From Saccoglossus kowalevskii (Eukaryota > Hemichordata > Enteropneusta > Harrimaniidae), in the NCBI RefSeq assembly GCF_000003605.2, contig NW_003109084.1, positions 230,902 to 255,812 of the forward strand: 24,911 nucleotides of DNA, in the 5' to 3' direction. The translations under genes and the position numbers were made by a program. How positions within the stretch are numbered: position 1 is the first letter of the stretch; each line of letters opens with the position of its first letter. Positions 9,347-24,911 of the stretch are shown one piece after another. The notes beneath the pieces were generated by a model. It saw only the letters and a list, made by a program, of their open reading frames with translations. It did not search any database and had not been told where the DNA came from.

Positions 9347-10232
9347 ATGTTTTTTTTCAGTTTTGGTTTTTCTAAATTCAGGGTAAAAGCATGCTGAAAT
9401 ATGGAATTTTAAAGAATCTAACATTTTTTTTTCTGGGGCAGTTAATTTTCAATGAATGGTGTTTCATACTATTTTTTGAGGGGTATGCATATAGATAACA
9501 TTCCCAAAACTGTTTTTATTTAGCAAAATACAAATTTTCGGTAGCTGAAATTGTGATAAATTGAAATGAAAATTGCCAACATTACTGTTATATTAACAGT
9601 ATATTATTTTAGTTTTTCAATTATATTTAGGTTAACTGAAAACCCATTAACTTTATCTTGAGCTATTTTTTCTAATTTGATATTTGATTATATTCACTGA
9701 GTTTTTAAATTCATCGATTTTCCAGCAAAACCACAAGATCTATCATCTTTACTTAACTGATTTGAAAGACAAGCTGACAAACAAAGTGTCATTTTCATCA
9801 AGTTATTAGCAAATAATTAATGTGTTTACAGTACTTAGTATGCCCTACACTTTTTTTTACACAAGTTTTTGAAGTCTGCTATTATATATATGACATAAGA
9901 ATTTCATGTTTTGTTTCATCTAATATTATCAGCTCATGGCAGCATGCTACATTGGTCCCCATGTCAGTCATGATATGGTAATATTAATGTCTGTTTCAAA
10001 TCCAGACTTTTGTTGATAGGATTAGTTTAAAAAATGTTTGACTCTGGCAAATTAATATATTTTAAAGTGAATTTAAAGAAATGCAATGATGAACTCCTTT
10101 AGAAATATAAATATTAACATGAATAATCATGTATATATAGAGTTGATACTGGCTGCTATAACACCTATAATTTGGTAATGTGTGTCAATAATCTGATGAA
10201 ATGAAATGCATTACCTCAAATTAATGTCCTAG

Positions 10233-10238
10233 AATAAA
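10233..10238 (+). terminator. Candidate polyadenylation signal of the membrane-protein gene
   Basis: The first clear AATAAA on the plus strand past the stop codon (in TAGAATAAAATTTTG), implying a 3' UTR of about 0.9 kb. AT-rich context makes this weak. Confidence 0.3.
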
Positions 10239-10626
10239 ATTTTGGGTGATCAGTATCAGATTTTCTAATTGATGCTTTATAACAACGTTGAGTGTTCTGG
10301 GTAATTGTCCATTTTATTGATGCTTAAAAGCAAAGTGTTTTACTTAATTATTGTCATATTTGGTGCTATTTGAATTTGTTTTATTGAAAATATCATAGTA
10401 TTGAAATATAAAAAAGAGGTTGATCAATTGAATTAATGATGAAATTCGGTAATTTGCAGGTATTTCTATATTATTGTAACTTGTCTAGATATTTTATTTA
10501 ATCTCAGCCCCCGGCATTTTTTTATTTTTAACAAAATTCAAATCATTATGAAGAAAAATAAGTTCATAAATCAGGGTAAAAAGTATACAACATATTATAA
10601 TATATTCGGATTCATTTGTATATTTA

Positions 10627-10662
10627 GTACCATATATGGCTATTCATTTGCATATATGGTAC
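10627..10662. repeat. Perfect 12-bp inverted repeat (hairpin)
   Basis: GTACCATATATG at 10627-10638 is inverted exactly at 10651-10662, with a 12-base loop. Confidence 0.8.
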
Positions 10663-10896
10663 ATATCTCATGAATTAAAAATGTGCCTTTCATTTTTAAA
10701 CAATACAATTTTATTATATTATATATTACTATTATATTATTATACTATGCAAAATAAATTATTATAGTCACAAATGAAATTTAGAAATTTTAGTAAAGTT
10801 GGCTATCTGCTCCAAATTAATTGTCTAAATTGACCTAATTAAATTAGAATATTCATGGCCCAGTGCTGTGAATGGCTGCTATCTGATTGTATTGAT

Positions 10897-10965
10897 AATG
10901 TGATTGGTTTAATGTAGCCAGCTAATGAAATGCTGAATATATTGTGTTTTTGAACCAATCACATT
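10897..10965. repeat. Perfect 13-bp inverted repeat with CCAAT cores
   Basis: AATGTGATTGGTT at 10897-10909 is inverted at 10953-10965. Both arms contain an inverted or direct CCAAT. It may be the core of a small non-coding transposon, but no target duplication was found. Confidence 0.6.
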
Positions 10966-13859
10966 TTTCATCAGTTAGTAGATCACTTCAATAAATTTAT
11001 TTTATATGAATAATAATATATGAATAAATGTATTTCCATGGTTACTTGAGACTGGTATCCTTGATTACCTCAATTGCCTTCTTTCATTGATCACTTATGC
11101 CTTTTAATTGTGTCTTAACATTATTGCTTTCCTGTGAATTCCACCAGTGTCTAATATTACGCAGTAATGCTAACATATCCAGATGTTGAACAAAGATTCA
11201 AACATTATGCCATTTTTGGTGAGAGTGAAATCTGCTTATAACTTTGTTTGCTTTGTTATACAGTATATGTTGAAGTTTATGTTTTTATTAATATGTTTAA
11301 TTTGGTAGAGATCTGAACATGACCTGAGTCATCTTCAATTCCAGTATAGATCTTGACATGTCCTGTGTCATTTTCTAATTTGGTAGTGTTCTAAACATGA
11401 CCAGTGTCATCTTCACATTTAGCTGAATTTTAATTGAATTGTAGATAGCAGTGAATTGCATGCACGAGTTTATACGATAACTGGTTAGAATTTATTTCAT
11501 ATGCATGTTTTTATTGATTTTGATTTTTTAAATGACTGTTAGTTTATATTTTATCAAAACCAAAGATTGTAATTCTTGGCAATACCTTGTATGGTGCTAT
11601 ATTAAATATTATAATTAAATGTTATATTCACGAATTTAATGTGTATCGACTATGCATGTTACCTTTAGTTACGTTGAAATGATAGTATGCTATGAAGCTT
11701 GTACTGTGTACAATTGGAAAGACGAAACTATGCAGTTGATTAATTGGAAATTAAAATTGTTTCCTAGACAACAAACCAAAGTTCCTAATTAAAAAGATTA
11801 AGTTGAAAATTGTCTACCATTAAAATGTTCATGGCTTGCAAATTGAAAAGTTGCTTGGCTTATATATTTGTGCAGCAAATTTTGTTGCCTACCATTAACA
11901 TTTCTTTGGGCCGGTAAGGGAAATTGATAAGCTACCTACTGCTAATTTGCAGTGTCAGCAACGTTGGCAAGATTATTTGTTAACTCAACAATGTACGAAA
12001 GTTTTAGTGATTCTACTGAATTAAATAGATTTGGTGCCGCAAAAACAAAATTTGCGGTGATCGACCCTTTAGGTACTAATTAATAATAGATCAACAAATA
12101 CAGCATACAAAATTGTCCGTTTAGTATTGCTTCTTATAAAAATATTTTTAAAACGAAATAATGCAAGATATGGTTGTTTTCTGTCGACTAATATCCGAAT
12201 GAATTATTAGGCCCCAATTTAGGTACTTGACATTGTGATGCGATTTTTGCCGTTCAACCAAGTTTAACCTCCCAAGGGAATAATTACAAAATGTACAGCC
12301 AATTTACGATAAAATTCAAATTTATTGTACAACAAATTATACATTGGAATAAAAATATTAGAACTCAGAGCAGCAAATGTGACATTTTCTTCTCAAATTG
12401 CGACCAATTCCATTCAATATATTCATTTCGAATGTGTCAGCGATATGTTTCATAATGATCAATTTACTCGTGTGTCTCCGATACAACGACCATAGGAAAG
12501 ATTACTTATCTTTACATCATCACAGAACCTAATCATCTTGTCTAATTTTATGGACAACTGATGCATCTAGACCTAATTGTGCGTGGTTGACTCAAATCTG
12601 ATTATTGTCTGACTCCGGTCAATTAATACATAAACAGTTGTCAGTATGCACGCTTCAAACGATGTGCTCCGACAACCACAATTAAAAAACGACTCTGAAC
12701 TACATCGAATTTGAATCAATCCTAGTTGCGAATTTGTTGAGATTGATGAGTTACAAGTTTGAACAACTTAATAGTTGTCTTGAAAGAAAGATGGATGGAC
12801 TTGCATTGTTTTCATTGAGTAAGCACAACTTTGTACAATGACATGACATCTGTTAAGCTTACCTCTCGTAATTTACGTGTTCTTATCGCAGCAAAACCAG
12901 ACGCCCATCAATTCAATTTCTGATATAAATGTAAATTCTCTCAGCAAAATTTTCCAAGCATTCAAGGTCTTTTATGAGACGCTTGTCAAAACTAAAATGA
13001 TTATAGCAATATCCGACGCCAAACAATTTAAAAATATATTTCACTTGATATAATATTCAATAGAAACAAATGTTCGTCCAAAACAAAGAAAGGTTGTAGT
13101 TTATATATATAAAAATGTCGCTGAGTTACAAATGTATATTATGATGCATGTCTTCTGGGTCATTATGGGTTGTCATTAATATATATAAAATATAAATCTA
13201 TTGTAATTGCAATTTATACACCAATTTTCAATGCAAATATGTTATGTACGAGACCATTGTAGACATCTCAGCGCACCTGGCAATTGTCTTCATCTTTGAA
13301 AATCTAAATACTAGTAATTGTTTCAAGCAACCAAACAAAGAACATTCATAGTATTCGAAAATTTCAAAACAAGATGACCTCAGCAAAGCTGACTGGGCTT
13401 AAGTTTTTGGCAAGCATAACATAAACTCTTTGTTTGATTTTAAGTTAGTTTCTGAGATTTTGCAATAAACACCCCCATCTTATTTCTAAAAAAAGATAAA
13501 CCTTACCAAGAAATCAAATAAGACGTAGATAACTGCGGGAATAAAAATAGCCAATAAGGTGTAAACATAAAGTGATTAAAAAATAAATAAAACCCTGTTA
13601 TAATTATTATTCATATAAAGACGCCATCGTAATCTGCTCAGGAATGTTGTATAGCTAAATAATTTTATTCTGTACTGTCTTTCAGCGATAATATAAATTA
13701 ATCATGTGAAGATATCCATAATAGGTAGATTAAAAAAGAAAATGAAACTACCCACCTCTTTTGAAGTTCAATTTCTTGGTGGTAGTCAGGCGACCAGACA
13801 AATATGTAGAACAGCGGAATATAATATATGGTTTCAATAGTTTTACTGTCTCAATTGGA

Positions 13860-13877
13860 GATCTCGCACGCGAGATC
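13860..13877. repeat. Near-perfect palindrome GATCTCGC-AC-GCGAGATC
   Basis: Two 8-bp arms around a 2-base centre. About 60 bp further on, a looser inverted pair TACCCCCTC / GAGGGGGTTA encloses a short segment (13924-13970). Confidence 0.6.
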
Positions 13878-14920
13878 AACGATACGAGAAACCGCAACAA
13901 ATGTGTCACACGTTCCCTCAAACTACCCCCTCTTCCGGTGGTGCAGTATGTGATATTCCGAGGGGGTTAGATGGTAAACTAAATATAAAAGTAACCTGAC
14001 GTATATGGTACGGACTCTCATTGAGAATTGCCATAGTAACAGAAAACAGCACACTAGCGTGAACGGGGACGTGTTCTAAGAACTTCCAATAAATTGCAAT
14101 GTTCCACAAGAATCTCTATTAGGCCCTACATTTTTGCCATCAATGCATTGCCAGCTGTACAGATTATTGTAGAATGCGATTATTCGCAGAACACGCTAGC
14201 TTATTTTTTATTTCAATTTGCATAAAATTACTAACTTACAAGTAAATTATTAGTCGGTACACATAATTAAGTGGTGTGACAATAATATTTATAAACGAAT
14301 ACTGAACACTTCGAAGCAAACATAAATAACAAACTGGAGGGACCATCATATATGCAAGGTTAAGTTCAAAAACGGATACTGTATATATTAAAACACAGTA
14401 TCTCATTCGAATTTATAACCTTTACGAAATCCTCTTGTAAGAATCTTATTTAGATTTATTTTTATGCGATTAGTGAAGAATTCATTCATATGACGACAAC
14501 CTACACCAATCAAAAACACATTATCCGAATCTTAATTCTTTCTTTGCAGAATTCTTGATATTTACACAGTACCAGTATCAGTTATTTGTTTTCAATAGTA
14601 TCAATCGGTTTTCCTCAATACATATCCTAAACAATTTTATTCTACATGGACTCAAAAAAAAAGAAAAGCTTAAATCATTCCTAGACAATCTTCAGAAACA
14701 AAAGATGCAAAACAACATATATTTTGAATATAAATTATCTGTTTTATTAAGTTTTCTTTTAGTAAGTTTTCGTAAATTATAATTTGTTGTTTTGTGTATA
14801 ATAAACCAGTGCACAATATCAAAAATGTATTTGCATATAAAGCAGGAAACCGGACTTGGTGTTTGGCTTCCTCCAAAAAATTGGTAAATATCTATATTCC
14901 AATTTATGTAAATTATTCTA

Positions 14921-14926
14921 TTTATT
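14921..14926 (-). terminator. Candidate polyadenylation signal of the scavenger-receptor gene
   Basis: AATAAA on the minus strand about 195 nt past the TGA at 15121. Support is by position only. Confidence 0.35.
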
Positions 14927-15120
14927 TGAACTGAAATGATTTGGACAATGCATATAGGAAGCTTTCAGCCCATCCACAAGTTGCAACATAACTGTTATAA
15001 TAAGTACATTTGTTGTGGGTTTAATTATAGCAAAACGATCATTTTAAAGAAAAAAATGTGTTGGAAAACGGCGCAAAAATTCTGACACACATGGGCACAC
15101 TCATCTCACACTTAGTGGTA

Positions 15121-20608
<5,488 letters not shown>

Positions 20609-20819
20609 CTGTCAAATCAAGACAAAAACAGGACCATGATCATATACAACAGTCCTAGTAATGCTCGATCATCATGCGATGTGAATGGACACACATACAC
20701 GGCGATTGGAATGTATGGTGTACTAGTACTTGGAATCATACCTATGCCAACCCATCATAATATGTGCATACATCAAATTAATCCTCCATTCTATCAGTAG
20801 TTAGGTTAAAATAGAATTT

Positions 20820-21585
20820 AACCCCCCCAAAAATTGCTACAAAAGGTTTTTCAACTGATTCTAGTACTTGTTAGTGTACTTTTTAACATACTGAAAGTTC
20901 ACCAAAGTAGGATCCCCGGAAATGTTTTTTTTTCAAGATGGCGTCCAAGATGGCCGCCGAAACTTCTTAATGATTATAACTCTGTAACTATCAACTCAAA
21001 TTTCATGATCTTGGTGTCTATCCCTAGGTTTTCGGGGCAAAGAACACATTAAGATCATACAAAATGATGTTGGCCTATAATGTAACACACAAATCCAGTA
21101 TGGCGTCAAAAATGGCTGCCAACACCTCCAAATGACCGCAAGTCCATAACTATTGACACAAATGTGATAATCTTGATGTCTATCCCCAGGTTTTTTGGGG
21201 CAAGGAACACATTAAGAGAACTTTGGATATCACTGAGCTATTGAATCATTATAAAATTTAATTATGATCTTCAGCTGTCACCTCTATCACCACTATCACC
21301 TATTGCACAAACACCTTTGTCCATGGAATAAGTTTCAGAGTTTTCAGTTTCGTGTGTCATTCTCTTCCTCGGTACCAACATCTTGCGTGTTGTTTGGATT
21401 GTCACAGTTTTCAGTTTGGCAAGAGCCACATACAGCAGTGCAGGGGAGTCCATAGCGTCTGCAGCTGCATCAAGAGGATTTGCATCCCACCAAACAGTCG
21501 CAATGGATAATTTTCAAGAGTTTGTCAGGCGCAGCATTTTTTGGGGTCATAATTGGAATTAACTGATCGTTTTCCTGTTTCAATC
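20820..21585. repeat. Left terminal inverted repeat
   Basis: Matches the reverse complement of 23424-24185. It contains two ~163-bp subrepeats and the C-terminal cysteine-rich exon of the element's gene (minus strand, stop at 21344). Similarity stops at CCTGTTTC near 21581-21585. Confidence 0.9.
20935..21216. repeat. Two ~163-bp subrepeats inside the left inverted repeat
   Basis: Unit 1 starts with AAGATGGCGTCCAAGATGGC (20935) and unit 2 with GTATGGCGTCAAAAATGGC (21099). Both continue through TAACTAT.., ATCTTG(G/A)TGTCTATCCC and end in GGGGCAA(A/G)GAACACATTAAG. Mirror copies are in the right repeat. The ATGGC cores resemble YY1 sites. Confidence 0.8.
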
Positions 21586-23440
21586 TCCATTCGATTGGAT
21601 TCATTTCATTTGCCATCCCCATCCATACCATAATTTGAAAGTACACACATTGGCTATGGAATCTTGTTGCAGGTAATGTTGGGGGAAGCCATTCAAGAGT
21701 GACAAATGATTCAGCAGTTGCCACTTTCTTGGTGAAAATGATAAGGCGCAGTGATGATAGTGTATCATTATACTTGCCACCAAAGAGATTAACCATCATG
21801 TCTTTGGCAAGACCTGATATGTCCTCCTGAGATTTGTTTTGAAGGATGAATGCACTAGCACAGGACTTCATGACAGGATCAGATTTCACTAATTTCCGAA
21901 AGGCTGACTTTTTTTCCGATGCCGAAAATCCTTGAAGTTCAAACACAGCCTGAGTAGGCATGTACAAAGAGCAACTCATTGCACACATCATCTCCTAAAG
22001 TTTCTTTCAACAGGTTAATGTTATACACTTTGTGTTCTTTTGACTGCTTATTAGCATCAGAACGGAAGAAGATGATCTCATTGTCTGTTCTGGAGTAATG
22101 AAGGAGCAAGATCAGCGAATCTGTATCCTCAGCCACCGAACACCACTGTCACTAGTCCGTAATGTCTCTCAGTGAAGTCTGCATAATACTCGGCTATTGC
22201 ATCATCTTTCTTCCAAGGTAAACGGTGGAGCAAAGAACCACCTCAAGCACGTACCAATCTGTTTCAGGAATAGAGTTCATCACAGCCTCACTTGATAAGT
22301 CCGCAGCATGGTCGCGAATTGTCTGCTCTTCGAAGAATGTTCCTGGCCTCAAAGAGGACTGGAGGGTAGGGGCTTAGTTCATATGTCAAAACTTTTTCAA
22401 GGGAAAGATCTCCTGACCTTGACCCCACAAGGAAACACTGGAACAGAAGGGCAGTACGATTTGCCTTGATCAACATTCTTGCCATGTCAACCATGCGCTG
22501 ATAAATTAGTCACAACTGGCTGGACTTTGAGGTCTGAGGAAGCTCAGATTTCTTCTTCTCCATTACTGTCTTGAGTCGAATCAAAACCTCAGAACAAGCA
22601 GCATCTCCTAGCGTTGTCTCTCCACTAAGAAGGGAGGAATACAATTCCTCGGCTTGATCCAGCAATGTCTGAATCTCGGGATCGTCTTTGACCATTTCCG
22701 TTATAAGCTGGTTACGTAGGCACTTGTCAAAAAGAAGATGGCCCCACAAAGCCCTCCGGACAGCTTTCCCTGTCATCATGTGCACAACTGCATTTTCTCC
22801 AAAGACAGTCTTGAGTATGTTTTTGAGCCCAGTCCCTTCCATGAGAGTTCCTATGGCCACCAGCAAGTTCATAAGTGTATGAAAACACCCCAACATCAGT
22901 ACAATGCCATTCAAGTGACTACTTTGTGGCGCATCAACGATGATATCGGCAACCTTCCAATACAAGGGCTGGTCAAATGTTACAATGGTGGCAAGGTTGT
23001 GCTTCATGGCAAGGTTGCAAACAAAGTCTAATGTAGACACAATGCATGATTTGTCTCCAGAGTACATATTGATCATAGGCAAGAATTTGACTGAGAACTG
23101 CCCAGGGTGCTGGCTCCCCTGATGCAAGATATGCATCATCCCTAGCCAATTCGGTGTTGCCTCTTTGAAGCCGAGGGAGACTTCCCACAGAATATCGATC
23201 CTCTTGTCAGAGTCAAGAAATCTCGGCAGGTCCTGGAAAACTACCTCATGACAAGCATGACTTGCAAACCTGTACTCCAAGATTGTTTTAAGTTTTCAGT
23301 CCTGAGATCTTTCTTCGTGGAATGATATGGTTCATCCTTTTTCTAGGGGTGATAGAAGCAATGACACCCATTCCATGAAATGTCCCTTTGCTGATAATAG
23401 TGATAATGTTGTGATCAATTGGGATGGAAACAGGAAAATG
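21344..23440 (-). pseudogene. Decayed transposon protein with PIN-like and CXC-like C-terminal parts
   Basis: Read on the minus strand. A first piece has ISKGTFHGMGVIASITPRK (about 23440-23290). After a frameshift comes the longest open stretch, 23280-22513, with TLDFVCNLAMKHNLATIVTF, DQPLYWK, LGCFHTLMN and GENAVVHMMTGKAVRRALWG. An in-frame TGA at 22512-22510 follows SSQL, then YQRMVDMARMLIKANRTALL and SPYPPVLFEARNILRRAD. More frameshifts follow (near 22300, 22210, 22130). AEDTDSLILLLHYS, YNINLLKETLGDD and LLFVHAYSGC look like the C-terminal half of an XPG/FEN1-type PIN domain. After a frameshift at about 21950 come FELQGFSASEKKSAF, QENDQLIPIMTPKNAA and C-x-C-x3-C spacing typical of zinc binding, with a TGA in CKSS*CSC. 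The 23280 frame opens with TTG, not ATG, because its true upstream part is out of frame. I recall similar proteins from many invertebrate genomes but cannot name the family. Confidence 0.8.
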
Positions 23441-24185
23441 ATCAGTTAATTCCAATTATGACCCCAAAAAATGCTGCGTCTGACAAACTCTTGAAAATTA
23501 TCCATTGCAACTGTTTGGTGGGATGCAAATCCTCTAGATGCAGCTGCAGACGGTATGGACTCCCCTGCACTGCTGTATGTGGCCCTTGCCAAACTGAAAA
23601 CTGTTACAACCCAAACAACACTCAATACGTTGATACTGGGGAAGAGGATGATGCTCAAAACTGAAAACTCTGAAACTTATTCCATGGACAAAGGTATTTG
23701 TGCAATAGGTGATAGTAGACAGCTGAAGGTCGTGAATTCAATTTCATAATGATTCAATAGCTCAGTGATATCCAAAGTTCTCTCAATGTGTTCCTTGCCC
23801 AAAAAACCTGGGGATGGACATCAAGATTATCACATTTGTGTCAATAGTTATGATCTTGCAGTCATTTGGAGGTGTTGGCAGCCATTTTTGACGCCATACT
23901 AGATTTGTGTGTTACATAATAAGCCAACATCATTTTGTATGATCTTAATGTGTTCTATGTCCCCAAAAACCTAGGTATAGACACCAAGATCATCAAATTT
24001 GAGTTGATAGTTACAGAGTTATGATCTTTCAGATGTTTCGACGGCCATCTTAGACGCCATCTTGAAAAAAAAAACTTTTCCGGGGGTCCTACTTTGATAA
24101 ACTTTTAGTATGTTAAAAAGTACACTGAAACCTACCAGAATCAGTTGAGAAACCTTTTGTAGCAATTTTTGGGGGTTGAGGGGTT
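23424..24185. repeat. Right terminal inverted repeat
   Basis: Inverted match to 20820-21585, with the same two subrepeats and a plus-strand copy of the cysteine-rich exon. Confidence 0.9.
23425..23664 (+). pseudogene. Inverted copy of the element's C-terminal CXC-like exon
   Basis: Reads QENDQLIPIMTPKNAASDKL, then HCNCLVGCKSSRCSCRRYGL, then PCTAVCGPCQTENCYNPNN, and stops at 23664. All cysteines are present, whereas the minus-strand copy in the main gene has a stop where this one has Arg. There is no ATG and no upstream gene, so it is a fragment carried in the inverted repeat. Confidence 0.8.
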
Positions 24186-24582
24186 ATTTTCCATATATTG
24201 ACCTGACTACAGGCCGGGGAGGGCGAGTAGTTACGTCTCACATTATGATATTTCATTGTTCGCGTGTTGAATTCTATTTGCTAGTGTTTTGGCAGTATAG
24301 TGTAGGCTATACATATACTATGTAGCATTCAAAACACATCTTTAACATATACTAACTACTAAAACTAAACGGAGAAGAAATGCTGATTTCCTGTACATGG
24401 TGAGTTTAGTGAAATCGACATCAATGCTCTGCTGTGCAGCGTAGCCCTCGGTGTTAAAACGAAGCAAGAAACCAGGTATATATTACTCCTTCCCGGGGCG
24501 ACTGGGAGAGAGGATACACGAATGTTTAAGATGACCTTTGTGTAATGTCCAGTACAGTAGTACACATTTATATTCATGTAAT
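24186..24582. other. No gene recognised
   Basis: About 400 bp between the inverted-repeat element and the LTR. I looked for the receptor's missing first exon (signal-anchor span on the minus strand) and did not find it. The 82-codon minus-strand frame at 24365-24613 shows no membrane span or family motif. Confidence 0.5.
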
Positions 24583-24723
24583 TGTTATTTGTGAAGTGCG
24601 CCCTCACAGGCAATATGTAAAACAGTGTTTACAATATGGCTGCCATGTTCATGCAGTGAATAAATAAAGCTCAAGTTTGTGTTCCCACCATTGTATTAAT
24701 TTCTGCCTCACGATCTTACAACA
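24583..24723 (+). mobile_element. 5' LTR of a Ty3/gypsy-like retrotransposon
   Basis: The right end ..TTACAACA is set by the primer-binding site beside it. The left end TGTTATTTG is proposed because it mirrors AACA and is followed by GTGCGCCCTC, common near the start of animal gypsy LTRs. AATAAATAAAG at 24659-24669 fits the LTR polyadenylation signal. The left end is less sure than the right. Confidence 0.6.
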
Positions 24724-24737
24724 TGGCGACGAGGATG
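24724..24737 (+). other. Retrotransposon primer-binding site (tRNA-Ser type)
   Basis: TGGCGACGAGGATG directly follows the LTR end ACA. It is complementary to CCA plus the acceptor-stem end of a serine tRNA (GCU type) as I remember that sequence. This sets the element on the plus strand. Confidence 0.75.
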
Positions 24738-24911
24738 AACAAGATCTAGTGCAACATTCAAGAAAACCTGAGATGCCTGCAGAAATATTTTAATTCATAA
24801 ACCGTGAGTTGAACATTGACTGAACATACATGTAGTGTGTAAATCAGCCATACACATTTCCCAGTGTCAGAGTTTACAGATTCGTTAGAATTCAGACTAC
24901 CGTCAGAGTAA
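24738..24911 (+). mobile_element. Retrotransposon leader, cut by the window edge
   Basis: Sequence past the primer-binding site. No gag frame is visible yet in these 174 bp. Confidence 0.5.

Larger units (their letters stand above)
9347..15120. other. AT-rich DNA between the two convergent genes
   Basis: 5.8 kb between the 3' ends of the membrane-protein gene and the scavenger-receptor gene, so it also contains both 3' UTRs. I found no convincing exon, RNA gene or complete transposon. It holds small inverted repeats (listed separately) and very AT-rich tracts such as 10700-10760. Short open frames near 13761, 13918, 14555 and 14670 show no protein-like composition or splice context. Confidence 0.6.
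20820..24185. mobile_element. 3.37-kb element with ~760-bp inverted repeats and a decayed PIN/CXC gene
   Basis: The ends read AACCCC.. and ..GGGGTT. The inverted repeats (20820-21585 and 23424-24185) stay highly similar for about 760 bp, with small indels near the tips. Flanks show a 4-bp ATTT on both sides (20816-20819, 24186-24189); TTAA on the left versus TTAT on the right is an alternative reading. Between the repeats is a minus-strand gene broken by stops and frameshifts. The superfamily is not one I can name. It sits upstream of the receptor's first visible exon, probably inside its first intron. Confidence 0.85.

Noticed and set aside
13761-14109. Overlapping frames on both strands near a palindrome
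   Set aside because: No domain, no splice context and no similarity to known families.
14555-14876. Plus and minus frames of about 70 codons
   Set aside because: Low-complexity AT-rich translation (K, N, I, L, F) past the receptor's stop codon.
23555-23749. 64-codon plus-strand frame in the right inverted repeat
   Set aside because: Out-of-frame shadow of the CXC-like exon; its mirror appears on the minus strand at 21271-21453.
20820-24185. piggyBac or Kolobok assignment from TTAA-like flanks and C-rich tips
   Set aside because: The right flank is TTAT, a perfect ATTT duplication also fits, and the protein motifs do not match those transposases as I know them.

Overview
The window is animal nuclear DNA: AT-rich, with intron-split genes, microsatellites and several kinds of transposon. 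The gene families (NXT/p15, CD36/SR-B) and the repeat style fit a bilaterian, probably a marine invertebrate. A hemichordate, lancelet or echinoderm is a guess; nothing here fixes the species.

Three genes were rebuilt exon by exon from splice sites, phase and protein similarity. (1) On the minus strand, 4815 down to 431, is a complete four-exon NXT1/NXT2 (p15) mRNA-export cofactor of 133 aa. (2) On the plus strand, 5176 to 9346, is a three-exon gene for an unrecognised 258-aa multi-pass membrane protein. It starts 360 bp from the NXT start codon, so the two genes share a CpG-containing head-to-head promoter. Its first intron uses a GC donor. (3) On the minus strand, 20608 down to 15121, are eleven exons of a CD36/SR-B family scavenger receptor. 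Its tail carries an acidic dileucine signal of the LIMP-2 (SCARB2) kind; the first, N-terminal exon is missing, presumably beyond the right edge. Between genes 2 and 3, which converge, lie 5.8 kb of AT-rich DNA in which I see no gene.

Repeats fill the introns. NXT intron 2 holds a 32-bp minisatellite of about 43 copies and a MITE with a G14 tract. Intron 1 of gene 2 holds a 185-bp TA-flanked MITE only 15 bp from the splice donor, a partial second copy and a degenerate ~151-bp tandem repeat. The receptor introns hold an (AAAT)n tract of about 38 units.

The most unusual object is a 3.37-kb element (20820-24185) upstream of the receptor's first visible exon. It has ~760-bp terminal inverted repeats and a decayed minus-strand gene. 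The inverted repeats contain the gene's own C-terminal cysteine-rich exon, so the right end looks like an inverted copy of the left end that replaced the gene's N-terminal part. The protein has a C-terminal stretch resembling the XPG/FEN1-type PIN nuclease fold followed by a CXC-like zinc-binding segment. At the far right edge is the 5' LTR and primer-binding site of a Ty3/gypsy-like retrotransposon running out of the window.
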